Below are positions 1 to 6,480 of a DNA stretch of 9,891 nt, in pieces. This DNA comes from Rhodobacteraceae bacterium UBA996. Lineage in GTDB: Bacteria > Pseudomonadota > Alphaproteobacteria > Rhodobacterales > Rhodobacteraceae. Under the pieces are notes generated by a model. It ran no database searches and was not told where the DNA came from. It was given only the letters and a program-made list of their open reading frames with translations. The number at the start of each line of letters is the position of its first letter. The first letter of the stretch is position 1. Location of the stretch: NCBI GenBank assembly GCA_002291955.1, contig DBBA01000313.1:1-9891 (forward strand), written 5' to 3'. Both the position numbers and the translations under genes were made by a program.

Positions 1-517
1 GGTCGAGCGCGCCAAAGGGTTCGTCGAGGAGGAGGAGGCGGGGCTGCATGATGAGCGCCTGTGCGAGCGCGAGGCGCTGCTGCATCCCGCCCGACAGTTG
101 CGCGGGATACTTGTCCTCGGCCCCCGCCAGCCCGACCTCGGCCAGCAGCGCCGCGGCCCGGTCGCGCAGGGTGCGCCGCGCGGCACCCCACAGGCGCCCG
201 GTAAACCGCGCGCCCTGCAATTCGGGGCCGAGCATCACGTTCTGCACGGCGGTCAGGTGGGGGAACACGGAATAGCGCTGGTACACCACGCCGCGGTCGG
301 GCCCCGGTTCGGGGGGCAGGGGCGCGCCGTCCATCAGGATGCGCCCGCGGGTCTGGGTTTCCTGTCCCAGCAGCATCCGCAGGAACGTGGTCTTGCCGCA
401 GCCTGACGGCCCCACCAGCGCGAGGAACGCGCGGGGCGCCACGGTCAGGTGCAGGTTCTCCAGCACGACCTGCTCGCCGTATTCCTTCCAGACCCCTTCG
501 ATGGCCAGCGCGGTCAT
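1..517 (-). CDS. ABC transporter ATPase, probable guanidine uptake (3' end missing)
   Basis: This is the cytoplasmic ATPase that powers the uptake system encoded just upstream. The visible 172 residues contain Walker A GPSGCGKTT (36-44), a Q-loop region YQRYSVFPHL, the signature LSGGMQQR (141-148) and Walker B LLLLDEPFGALD (161-172). The reading frame runs off the left window edge directly after Walker B, so the H-loop and C-terminus are not seen. The family (SsuB/TauB/NrtD-like) is normally about 250-270 residues. The ATG at 517 overlaps the permease stop as ATGA, a standard sign of translational coupling. The cargo assignment to guanidine rests on the riboswitch leader of the operon, not on this protein. 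By itself it could equally serve taurine, sulfonate or nitrate uptake. Confidence 0.93.
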   Translation of the reverse strand, partial: MTALAIEGVWKEYGEQVVLENLHLTVAPRAFLALVGPSGCGKTTFLRMLLGQETQTRGRILMDGAPLPPEPGPDRGVVYQRYSVFPHLTAVQNVMLGPELQGARFTGRLWGAARRTLRDRAAALLAEVGLAGAEDKYPAQLSGGMQQRLALAQALIMQPRLLLLDEPFGALD

Positions 518-1332
518 GCCGGACCCCCCGGTTCGGCCCAGGGGTACATGCGGCGGCGGATCAGGCGCAGGCCGAGGTCCATCGCCACGGCCAGAAGCGT
601 GATCCACACGACATAGGGAAAGATGATGTCCATCGACAGGAACCGGCGCACCAGGAAGATGCGGTAGCCCAGACCGGATTCCGAGCTGATCGCCTCGGCT
701 GCGATCAGGAACAGGAAGGCGGGGCCAAGCTGCAGCCGCAGGCTGTCGATCAGGCGCGGCATGACCTGCGGCAGGACGACCCGCAGCGCGATCAGCCAAC
801 TGGACGCCGACAGGGTTTCCGCCTTGACGATCTGCTCGCGCGGCAGGGCGGTGACGGCGAGCGACAGGTCGCGCGTCAGGATCGGGGCCACGCCGATGAC
901 GATGAGGGCGACCTTGGACGTCTCGCCCAGACCCAGCACGATGAACAGGACGGGCAGCAGCGCCAGCGGCGGCACCATCGACACCACCGCGACAAACGGC
1001 GCGAGCAACGCCCGCACCACCGGCAGGGTGCCGATGGCCAGCCCCACCACCAGCGCGATCAGCGTTGCAATCGCCAGCCCCGCCCAGAGCCGCGACAGGC
1101 TGGCGACCGTGTCCACCCACAGGATCACCTCGCCCGTGCGGCGGTCAGGCTCCCATGCCAGCAGGCGCACCATCTCGGCCATGCTGCCGAGCGACGGCAG
1201 CAGCTTGTCGGCGGGGTTGTCCGCCAGCCGGACCGCCGACCCGATCAGGTAGGCCAGCGCCACCGCGACGAAGGGCAGGGCGGCCAGAAGGACGCGCGCC
1301 CCCCGGTCCGGCCGCCGGTTGATCAGCCGCAT
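514..1332 (-). CDS. ABC transporter permease, probable guanidine uptake
   Basis: This inner-membrane permease has 272 residues and is of the SsuC/TauC (BPD_transp_1) type. Hydrophobic segments are visible near residues 14-31, 82-103, 108-134, 138-152, 203-214 and 236-255. The EAA loop that contacts the ATPase lies at about 170-192 (KAETLSASSW...VVLPQ), with serine where the loop usually has glycine. It is followed by the family-typical AAEAISSESGLGYRI (211-225). It starts 4 bases after the stop of the binding-protein gene and ends overlapping the ATPase start, so the three genes form one transcript. Family membership is clear from the sequence. The guanidine assignment is inferred from the upstream riboswitch and the binding-protein family. 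Confidence 0.94.
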   Translation of the reverse strand: MRLINRRPDRGARVLLAALPFVAVALAYLIGSAVRLADNPADKLLPSLGSMAEMVRLLAWEPDRRTGEVILWVDTVASLSRLWAGLAIATLIALVVGLAIGTLPVVRALLAPFVAVVSMVPPLALLPVLFIVLGLGETSKVALIVIGVAPILTRDLSLAVTALPREQIVKAETLSASSWLIALRVVLPQVMPRLIDSLRLQLGPAFLFLIAAEAISSESGLGYRIFLVRRFLSMDIIFPYVVWITLLAVAMDLGLRLIRRRMYPWAEPGGPA

Positions 1333-1336
1333 GGGG

Positions 1337-2398
1337 TCAGAGACCGCCGTCGGCCGCCATCTGCATGTAGTCGGGGGTAAAGCGCAGCTTCACGTTGGCC
1401 GCATCCCCCAGCACCGTGCCATCGGCCAGTTCGATCCCGATGAAGTCGGGCGACGGCGCGCCCATCCCCAGAAGGCCCTTGTCGAACAGAAAGGTGCGGA
1501 CAAGGTCCATGGTGGTGGACAGATCGGGCGAGGTGGTGAAGGCCACCGCTTCGGCGGGCTGGTCGAACAGCACGGTCGCGGCAAGCTGGGATTCGAAACC
1601 CGCCTGATCGGTGCCCGAGGCCGCGCCCATCGCGGCGCGGGCCGCAGCCCCTTCGGGCGTGTCGGACACCATCAGCGTCACCGTCTCGTACCAGATACCG
1701 GCGAGCGCCTTGCCGAAATCGGGGTTCGCCTCCAGGCTTTCGGTGCGCGCCACCATCAGGTCGATGATCTCGCCGGGGATCTGGCTCGAATCGAACACCT
1801 TGGTGGCGTCGGGCAGGGTGGCGATTTCCGCCACCATCGGGTTCCAGGTGACCATCGCCGCCACGTCGGGCGTCTGGAACGCGCCCACCATGTCGGGGTC
1901 GGCGGTGTTGACCACGGTCAGGTCGCGTTCCGACAGGCCGACGGTGTCGAGCGCGCGGGCCAGCAGGTAGTGCGAGACCGAGAATTCCACGAGGTTCACG
2001 TTGCGACCGGCGATGTCGGCCAGCGTGCCGGGGCCCTTGATGAACACGGCGTCGTTCCCGGCCGAGAAGTCGCCCACGATCACCGCGGTCGTGTCCACGC
2101 CGCCAGCTGCCGGGATCGACAGCGCGTCCATGTTCGTGACCGTCACCGCGTCATAGGCGCCCGCGGTGTACTGGTTCAGCGACTCCACATAGTCGTTGAA
2201 CTGCGTGACCTCGATCGTCAGGCCGTACCTGTCGGCCCATTTCTGCACGATCCCCGCATCGGCGGCATAGCCCCAGGGCATCCAGCCCACGTAGATCGAC
2301 CACGCCACCTTGAAATCGGTGCGGGTCTGGGCGTGCAGCGGCGCGATCAGGGGCAGCGACAGGGCGGTGGCCAGCATCAGGCTGCGGCGGGTGAGCAT
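1337..2398 (-). CDS. ABC transporter periplasmic binding protein, probable guanidine-binding
   Basis: This 353-residue periplasmic solute-binding protein has an N-terminal signal peptide (MLTRRSLMLATALSLPLIAPLHA, cleavage about 23/24). The twin arginines at 4-5 could make it a Tat substrate, but this is uncertain. The stretches VGWMPWGYAADAGIVQKWAD, TQFNDYVESLNQYTAG, VTNMDALSIPAAGGVD and VGDFSAGNDAVF match my recollection of the NitT/TauT-like family found beside urea carboxylase genes. Many of those 'urea carboxylases' are in fact guanidine carboxylases. The ATG at 2398 has a good ribosome-binding site (AAGGAA on the minus strand, 2404-2409) about five bases upstream. It is the first gene after the guanidine-I riboswitch, which supports guanidine as ligand. 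A urea-, taurine- or other guanidino-compound-binding role cannot be excluded from the sequence alone. Confidence 0.93.
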   Translation of the reverse strand: MLTRRSLMLATALSLPLIAPLHAQTRTDFKVAWSIYVGWMPWGYAADAGIVQKWADRYGLTIEVTQFNDYVESLNQYTAGAYDAVTVTNMDALSIPAAGGVDTTAVIVGDFSAGNDAVFIKGPGTLADIAGRNVNLVEFSVSHYLLARALDTVGLSERDLTVVNTADPDMVGAFQTPDVAAMVTWNPMVAEIATLPDATKVFDSSQIPGEIIDLMVARTESLEANPDFGKALAGIWYETVTLMVSDTPEGAAARAAMGAASGTDQAGFESQLAATVLFDQPAEAVAFTTSPDLSTTMDLVRTFLFDKGLLGMGAPSPDFIGIELADGTVLGDAANVKLRFTPDYMQMAADGGL

Positions 2399-2402
2399 GC
2401 GT

Positions 2403-2424
2403 GTTCCTTTCCTCGAAACGGAAC
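2403..2424 (-). promoter_or_regulatory. Hairpin enclosing the ribosome-binding site (riboswitch expression platform)
   Basis: On the minus strand, just before the ATG at 2398, GUUCC and UUUC pair with GAAA and GGAAC. This gives nine base pairs with one bulged G (opposite 2419) and a three-base GAG loop. The Shine-Dalgarno sequence (GAGGAAAGGAA) lies in the loop and the 3' arm, so the folded hairpin should block ribosome binding. No run of U follows, so it is not an intrinsic terminator. Its place between the aptamer and the start codon suggests that guanidine controls translation here. The alternative pairing that would open the hairpin was not resolved by eye. Confidence 0.6.
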
Positions 2425-2460
2425 GGACGGACCATCGCCGCCAATCCCCTGGGCGTACGA

Positions 2461-2563
2461 GGTCTCCCGGGCTTTTGTCCCGCCGTGCGCCGCCGGGGAT
2501 GTCTGTCCCGGCGGTGACAGCTCTCGGACCAGTCGCGGACCTGCCGCCGGAACCCTAGCCGTC
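2461..2563 (-). promoter_or_regulatory. Guanidine-I riboswitch (ykkC subtype 1)
   Basis: Read on the minus strand, this leader carries the conserved blocks of the guanidine-I aptamer in the right order. They are CUAGGGUUCCG (2548-2558), a short hairpin GCGG-CAGGU-CCGC (2535-2547), GACUGGUCCGAGAG (2521-2534), a strong variable stem CCGCCGGG/CCCGGCGG (2490-2497 with 2507-2514), ACGGCGGGAC (2477-2486) and AAAAGCCCGGGAGA (2463-2476). The only clear departure from the remembered consensus is C instead of U just before the AAAAG block. The class binds free guanidinium and usually switches on genes for guanidine export, import or carboxylation. Here it precedes an ABC importer by about 60 bases. It is the strongest evidence in the window for the importer's cargo. 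Confidence 0.95.
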
Positions 2564-2670
2564 AAACTCACCTGCACCCTGCGCGGGGGCGCGCACGGGC
2601 GCCACGGTTCCGCGGTGGACCGGCCGGGGTGCCGCGGCGGTTTGCCAAGGCGATAGGCGGTTCGCGGCGC

Positions 2671-2729
2671 GATTGCCCAATCCGCGGGCAGCCTGCGGGG
2701 CAGAGGCTGGCAAAATCCCTTGGGTTGCC
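2671..2729. repeat. Two short dyads in the divergent region
   Basis: GATTG-CC-CAATC (2671-2682) is a perfect inverted repeat with five-base arms. GGCAA (2709-2713) and TTGCC (2725-2729) form a second one with an inner CCC/GGG. They lie upstream of the presumed sugar promoter and could be binding sites for a regulator. Arms this short also arise by chance, so no function is claimed. Confidence 0.25.
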
Positions 2730-2743
2730 GCCTCAAACGGGGC

Positions 2744-2773
2744 TTGCGAGACTTAATAGTAGTATTATACGAT
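2744..2773 (+). promoter_or_regulatory. Probable promoter of the sugar operon with overlapping operator-like dyad
   Basis: This lies in an AT-rich island (about 2751-2779) in otherwise very GC-rich DNA. TTGCGA (2744-2749) could be a -35 element, with TACGAT (2768-2773, spacing 18) or TATACG (2766-2771, spacing 16) as -10. The perfect dyad GTAT-T-ATAC (2762-2770) is centred on 2766. Symmetry continues imperfectly outward, with matching pairs 2760/2772, 2758/2774, 2757/2775 and 2755/2777. A dyad over the -10 element is what a repressor would need, and the operon encodes a GntR/FCD regulator whose relatives bind short dyads of this type. The promoter is moderately supported; the pairing with this regulator is inference. 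Confidence 0.5.
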
Positions 2774-2815
2774 TAATTCGTCGGACGCGCCCAACAACCC
2801 TGCGCCGGCGTCAAC

Positions 2816-2822
2816 GGGAGGA
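2816..2822 (+). promoter_or_regulatory. Ribosome-binding site fixing the TTG start of the binding-protein gene
   Basis: GGGAGGA is a near-perfect Shine-Dalgarno sequence, four bases before TTG at 2827. No ATG or GTG lies at a useful distance in the frame, and the signal peptide begins exactly at this TTG. An upstream ATG at 2629 in the same frame would add 66 residues before the signal peptide and would precede the promoter, so it is rejected. Confidence 0.8.
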
Positions 2823-2826
2823 CATC

Positions 2827-3741
2827 TTGACGTTAACCAGGCTTCTGGCCGGGGCAGCCCTGTCTGCGCTTCTGGCAACGGCCGCGCAGGCGCAGACCTA
2901 CACGATCGGCTTCAGCCAGGTCGGGTCCGAGGGCGACTGGCGCCCCGCCTTCTCGCGCAACATGCAGGAACAGGCCGCCGCCTATGGCGTGGACCTGAAG
3001 TTCGCCGATGCGCAGGGCAAGCAGGAAGAACAGCTGCGCGCCGTGCGCGCGTTCATCGCCCAGGACGTGGACGCGATCATCATCGCGCCCGTCGTCGTCA
3101 CCGGCTGGGAGGATGTGCTGCAGGAAGCCAAGGATGCCGAGATCCCGGTGTTCCTGGTGGACCGCGATGTCGATGTGGCCGACAAGTCGCTGTATGCCAC
3201 GCGCATCTCGGCCGACTTCAACCTGGAAGGCCGGCTGGCCGGGGCCTGGCTGGCGCAGGAATCCCTCCGCGACTGCAGAATCGTCGAGATGCAGAGCACG
3301 ACCGGCTCGGCCCCCGCGATCGAGCGCAAGGGCGGCTTCGAGGCGGTGATCGGCCAGTTCCCGGGGATGGAGATCGTCCAGACCCAGTCGGGCGAGTTCA
3401 CGACCGAGGGCGGCAAGCGCGTGATGGAAGCCTTCATCAAGGCGACCAACAACCTGGAAGGCATCTGCGCGGCCTTCGCCCACAACGACAACATGCAGCT
3501 CGGCGCGATCCAGGCGATGAAGGAAGCGGGCCTGAACCCCGGCGAGGACGTACTGATGGTGTCGGTGGACTATGTGCCCGCCATCGTGACCGCGATGGAG
3601 GCAGGCGATGCGAATGCCTCGGTCGAGCTGCGCTCGGCGGTGGCCGAGTTCATCTATCCGGTGGTGACGGGGTATCTGGAGAACCCGACCGAACTGGACA
3701 AGTGGATCGTCATCCCGTCGGACCTGCACGTCGCGAACTGA
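2827..3741 (+). CDS. ytfQ: Periplasmic sugar-binding protein, YtfQ-like (galactofuranose type)
   Basis: This 304-residue periplasmic binding protein starts at TTG. It has a signal peptide of about 22 residues (TLTRLLAGAALSALLATAAQA, then QTYTIGFSQVGSE). The mature protein follows E. coli YtfQ closely: IGFSQVGSEGDWR, DAIIIAPVVVTGWEDVLQEA, DAEIPVFLVDRDVDV, AHNDNMQLGAIQAMKEAGL and GDANASVEL. YtfQ binds galactofuranose and, in some reports, related sugars. Two oddities stand out. The hinge motif reads SVDYVPAIV where the E. coli protein has SIDGVPD, and the C-terminus stops about 10-15 residues early relative to E. coli. Both could shift ligand preference. The gene leads a six-gene operon and is followed by two hairpins before the ATPase gene. 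The family is certain; the exact sugar is not. Confidence 0.93.
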   Translation: MTLTRLLAGAALSALLATAAQAQTYTIGFSQVGSEGDWRPAFSRNMQEQAAAYGVDLKFADAQGKQEEQLRAVRAFIAQDVDAIIIAPVVVTGWEDVLQEAKDAEIPVFLVDRDVDVADKSLYATRISADFNLEGRLAGAWLAQESLRDCRIVEMQSTTGSAPAIERKGGFEAVIGQFPGMEIVQTQSGEFTTEGGKRVMEAFIKATNNLEGICAAFAHNDNMQLGAIQAMKEAGLNPGEDVLMVSVDYVPAIVTAMEAGDANASVELRSAVAEFIYPVVTGYLENPTELDKWIVIPSDLHVAN

Positions 3742-3749
3742 CGGCGTCA

Positions 3750-3770
3750 CCGGACGCGGCCAACGTCCGG
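3750..3770 (+). other. Hairpin directly after the binding-protein gene
   Basis: CCGGACG (3750-3756) pairs perfectly with CGTCCGG (3764-3770) across a seven-base loop, starting nine bases after the stop codon. No T-run follows, so it is not a classic terminator. Such hairpins commonly protect the 3' end of a processed binding-protein mRNA, which would raise that protein above the membrane components. This role is inferred. Confidence 0.5.
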
Positions 3771-3826
3771 CGCAGCCACGACAGGTCTTCCTGCGGGCCG
3801 CGAGACCGGCGCGCCCTGCGGGACCA

Positions 3827-3860
3827 CCCGCGCCGTCCCCGTCACGGGGGATGGCGCGGG
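3827..3860 (+). other. Long stem-loop upstream of the ATPase gene
   Basis: CCCGCGCC (3827-3834) pairs perfectly with GGCGCGGG (3853-3860). The stem continues through G-T and T-A pairs (3835/3852, 3836/3851) and CCCC/GGGG (3837-3840 with 3847-3850). The result is a 14-pair uninterrupted stem with a six-base loop. It ends 27 bases before the ATPase start and lacks a T-run. It may attenuate transcription or block 3' exonucleases, which would set the ratio of binding protein to transporter. Together with the hairpin at 3750-3770 it fills most of a 146-base gap in an otherwise tight operon. Confidence 0.6.
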
Positions 3861-3887
3861 CGCGGCTTGGGGGGATCAACGGGAACC

Positions 3888-5432
3888 ATGACCATGACGC
3901 AGGGCGCAGTCCCGCACGACCCCGCGCCGCAGGGCGAGGCGCTGTCCAGCCGGCGCGGCATCCGCAAGGCCTATCCGGGCGTCGTCGCGCTGGATGCGGT
4001 CGATCTGGACCTGCACGCGGGCGAGGTGCACGCGCTCTTGGGCGAGAACGGCGCGGGCAAGTCGTCGCTGGTCAAGGTGCTGACCGGGGCCCTGGTGCAG
4101 GACGCGGGCGAGACGCGGATGGCGGGCCGCCCGGTGCGGTTCCGCACCACGGCCGATGCGCAGGCCGCCGGGATTTCGGCGGTGTATCAGGAGGTCAACC
4201 TGATCCCGGCGATGTCGGTCACCCAGAACCTGACGCTCGGCAAGACCGGCAACCGGTTCGGCCTGATCTCGTGGCGGCGCGCGCGGGCCGAGGCGCAGGT
4301 GAAGCTGGCGCGGCTGGGGTTGACGCTGGACCTCGACCGCGCGGTGGACAGCTATTCCGTCGCGGTCCGGCAGCTGGTCGCCATCGCCCGCGCGCTGGAT
4401 GACGACACCCGGGTGCTGGTGCTGGACGAGCCGACCGCATCGCTCGACGCGGGCGAGACGGCGGCGCTCTTCGGGGTGATCCGGGGCCTGCGCGACCGCG
4501 GGATCGCGATCGTCTTCATCACCCATTTCGTGAACCAGGTGTTCGAGATTTCCGACCGCATCACCGTCCTGCGCAATGGCCGCAAGGTCGGCACCAGCCC
4601 GACCGCCGACATGACCCGGCAGGCGCTGATCGCCCTGATGATCGGCCGCGACCTGGGCGAGGTCGAGGCGGCCTTTGCCGACCGGCGCCGGGCCGCGGGC
4701 GGCGACGTGGTGCTGTCGGCCCGCGGGGTCGGCTGCGCGCGGGTACTGGCGCCGTTCGATCTGGACCTGCGCGCGGGCGAGGCGGTGGGCCTGTCGGGCC
4801 TTCTGGGATCGGGGCGCACGGAACTGGCCAAGCTGGTGTTCGGCGCGATCCGGCCCGATTGCGGGACCCTGTCGCTGGCCGCGGGCGGCAGCGCGGGCAC
4901 CAGTCCCGGCGCGTTGCTGCGGGCAGGCATCGCCATCTGCCCCGAGGACCGCAAGGCCGAGGGGCTGGTGGGCGAGTTGTCGATCCGCGAGAACATCGTC
5001 CTGTCGATGCAGGCCAAGCGCGGCTGGCTGGCGCAGGCGCCCCGCGCCGATCAGGCCCGCATCGCGGACGAGATGATCCGCGCGCTGGCCATCGCCACGC
5101 CCGATGCCGACAAGCCGGTGCGACAGCTGTCGGGCGGCAACCAGCAGAAGGTGGTGCTGGCCCGCGCGCTGGCCTCCAGCCCGCGCATCCTGATCCTGGA
5201 CGAACCCACCCGCGGCATCGACGTCGGCGCCCATGCCGAGATCCTGACGCTGATCCGCAAGCTGTGCGCCGAGGGGCTGGCGCTGCTGGTCGCGTCCTCC
5301 GAGATCGACGAGGTGGTGGCGACATCGGACCGCGTCGTGGTGCTGCGCGACCGCCGCATGGTGGGCGAGATCACCGGCGCGGACATCACGCGCGAGCGCA
5401 TCGTGGACATGATCGCAGGCACCGATGACTGA
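3888..5432 (+). CDS. ytfR: Sugar ABC transporter ATPase with two nucleotide-binding domains, YtfR-like
   Basis: This cytoplasmic ATPase (514 residues) has two fused ABC domains, as usual for the RbsA/MglA/YtfR group (about 500 residues). Domain 1 has Walker A GENGAGKS (52-59), YQEVNLIPAMSV, a degenerate signature SYSVAVRQLVAIARAL (normal for YtfR) and Walker B VLVLDEPTASLD near 175-186. Domain 2 has a degenerate Walker A GLLGSGRTE (from about 304), the motif CPEDRKAEGL, a canonical LSGGNQQK (about 413) and ILILDEPTRGID (about 433). The degenerate second Walker A is also typical of the group. ATG 3888 was chosen because it follows GGGA and gives the usual short N-terminus. ATG 3894 is an alternative. 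The open frame extends upstream into the binding-protein gene, but that part is not protein-like. It ends overlapping the permease gene by eight bases. Confidence 0.93.
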   Translation: MTMTQGAVPHDPAPQGEALSSRRGIRKAYPGVVALDAVDLDLHAGEVHALLGENGAGKSSLVKVLTGALVQDAGETRMAGRPVRFRTTADAQAAGISAVYQEVNLIPAMSVTQNLTLGKTGNRFGLISWRRARAEAQVKLARLGLTLDLDRAVDSYSVAVRQLVAIARALDDDTRVLVLDEPTASLDAGETAALFGVIRGLRDRGIAIVFITHFVNQVFEISDRITVLRNGRKVGTSPTADMTRQALIALMIGRDLGEVEAAFADRRRAAGGDVVLSARGVGCARVLAPFDLDLRAGEAVGLSGLLGSGRTELAKLVFGAIRPDCGTLSLAAGGSAGTSPGALLRAGIAICPEDRKAEGLVGELSIRENIVLSMQAKRGWLAQAPRADQARIADEMIRALAIATPDADKPVRQLSGGNQQKVVLARALASSPRILILDEPTRGIDVGAHAEILTLIRKLCAEGLALLVASSEIDEVVATSDRVVVLRDRRMVGEITGADITRERIVDMIAGTDD

Positions 5433-6480
5433 GGCGCGCAACATCCCCGACCGGCCGGGCCGGGTCGCCCCCCCTGGCCCGGCCGTCCGCCATGCCGCGG
5501 GCCAGGTGCTGTGGCCGATCCTGGCGCTGGCGGCGATCCTGGCGGTGGCCGGGATCGTGTCGCCGGGGTTCTACGACATCCGCATCGTGGAGGGGCGGCT
5601 GTTCGGCAACCTGATCGACATCCTGTACCGTGCCGTGCCGACCGCGATGGTCGCGCTGGGCATGGCGGTGGTGATCGGCACGCGGGGAGTGGACCTGTCG
5701 GTGGGGGCCATCGCCGCCATCGTCGGCGCGATCATCGCCTGGCGCATCCAGGCGGGCGACCCGCATGGTCTGGTCCTGGTCTGGGCGCTGGCGGCCGCGG
5801 CCCTGTGCGGGGTGTGGAACGGCGCGCTGGTCGCGGGGCTGGGCATCCAGCCCATCGTGGCCACGCTGATCCTGATGGTGTCGGGCCGCGGCATCGGCAT
5901 GCTGATCAACCTGATCTACGGCGGCACCGACCCGAGCTTTCAAAGCCCGTTCCTGCAGGGCATGTCCACGGGGTCGCTGGTCTACATCCCCCTGCGGCTG
6001 TACCTGTTCGCGGCGCTGTTCGTCGTGCTGTGGCTTGTGATCCGGCGCACCGCGCTGGGGCTGTTCGTGGAAGCCACCGGCGCCAATGCCGCGGCGTCGC
6101 GGCTGGCGGGCATCAACGCGCGCGCGGTCATCTTCGTGGCCTACGTGATCTGCGGGGTGATGGCGGGCTGGGCTGGGGTGATCCTGACGGCCGACACCCA
6201 TACCTCGGACCCGGTGTCGATCGCGCAGTACATCGAGCTCGATGCGATCCTGGCCATGGTGATCGGCGGCGGGTCGCTGGCGGGCGGGCGCATCCACCTG
6301 GGCGCCACGGTGATCGCCGCGTTGGTGATCCAGGCGCTGACCACGTCGATCCTGATCTCGGGCCTGCCGCCGGAATACAACCTCATCATCAAGGCGCTGG
6401 TCGTGCTGTTCGTACTGGTCCTGCAGTCGGACAAGGGGCGCCGCGACCTGATGGCCAGCCTGCGAAGGACGCCACGATGA
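5425..6480 (+). CDS. ytfT: Sugar ABC transporter permease, YtfT-like
   Basis: This 351-residue inner-membrane permease belongs to the BPD_transp_2 (RbsC/AraH/YtfT) family. After a proline-rich cytoplasmic N-terminus (about 1-27) it has many hydrophobic helices. Family motifs include GRLFGNLIDILYRA, GVDLSVGAIAAIVGAI, GIQPIVATLILMVSGRGIG, LELDAILAMVIGGGSLAGGR-like text, and SGLPPEYNLIIKALVVLFVLVLQS. These align well with remembered E. coli YtfT. The ATG lies inside the end of the ATPase gene (8-base overlap), and the stop overlaps the next permease start as ATGA. It should form a heterodimeric channel with the YjfF-like permease encoded next. That partner is broken by a frameshift, so channel function is in doubt. 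This gene itself looks intact. Confidence 0.94.
   Translation: MTEARNIPDRPGRVAPPGPAVRHAAGQVLWPILALAAILAVAGIVSPGFYDIRIVEGRLFGNLIDILYRAVPTAMVALGMAVVIGTRGVDLSVGAIAAIVGAIIAWRIQAGDPHGLVLVWALAAAALCGVWNGALVAGLGIQPIVATLILMVSGRGIGMLINLIYGGTDPSFQSPFLQGMSTGSLVYIPLRLYLFAALFVVLWLVIRRTALGLFVEATGANAAASRLAGINARAVIFVAYVICGVMAGWAGVILTADTHTSDPVSIAQYIELDAILAMVIGGGSLAGGRIHLGATVIAALVIQALTTSILISGLPPEYNLIIKALVVLFVLVLQSDKGRRDLMASLRRTPR

Larger units (their letters stand above)
2399..2826. other. Divergent intergenic control region
   Basis: This 428-base gap separates the divergent transport operons and contains no convincing protein gene. From left to right it holds the ribosome-binding-site hairpin of the minus-strand binding-protein gene (2403-2424) and the guanidine-I riboswitch (2461-2563). 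Next comes a very GC-rich stretch (about 2580-2640) where the minus-strand promoter should lie, although I cannot pick a convincing -35/-10 pair there. Two small dyads follow: GATTG-CC-CAATC (2671-2682) and GGCAA...TTGCC (2709-2713 and 2725-2729). The right end holds the AT-rich plus-strand promoter with the dyad GTATTATAC (2762-2770), and the ribosome-binding site of the sugar operon (2816-2822). Confidence 0.8.

Noticed and set aside
2490..2514. Intrinsic terminator from the CCGCCGGG/CCCGGCGG stem
   Set aside because: The stem lies inside the riboswitch aptamer as its variable helix and has no U-run after it on either strand.
1319..2656. 445-codon plus-strand open frame
   Set aside because: It is antisense to the binding-protein gene and the riboswitch, is rich in His, Arg and Gly, and shows no family motif. 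It is a typical GC-rich shadow frame.
2580..2660. Sigma-54 promoter for the guanidine importer
   Set aside because: Near matches such as TTGGCA on the minus strand do not have a GC element at the required spacing, so no promoter call is made.
2377..2736. 119-codon minus-strand open frame spanning the leader
   Set aside because: It overlaps the riboswitch aptamer and the binding-protein start in another frame, and its sequence is explained by conserved RNA structure.
3876..5444. 522-codon minus-strand open frame
   Set aside because: It is antisense to the YtfR-like ATPase gene, whose motifs are unambiguous. The antisense product has biased low-complexity composition.
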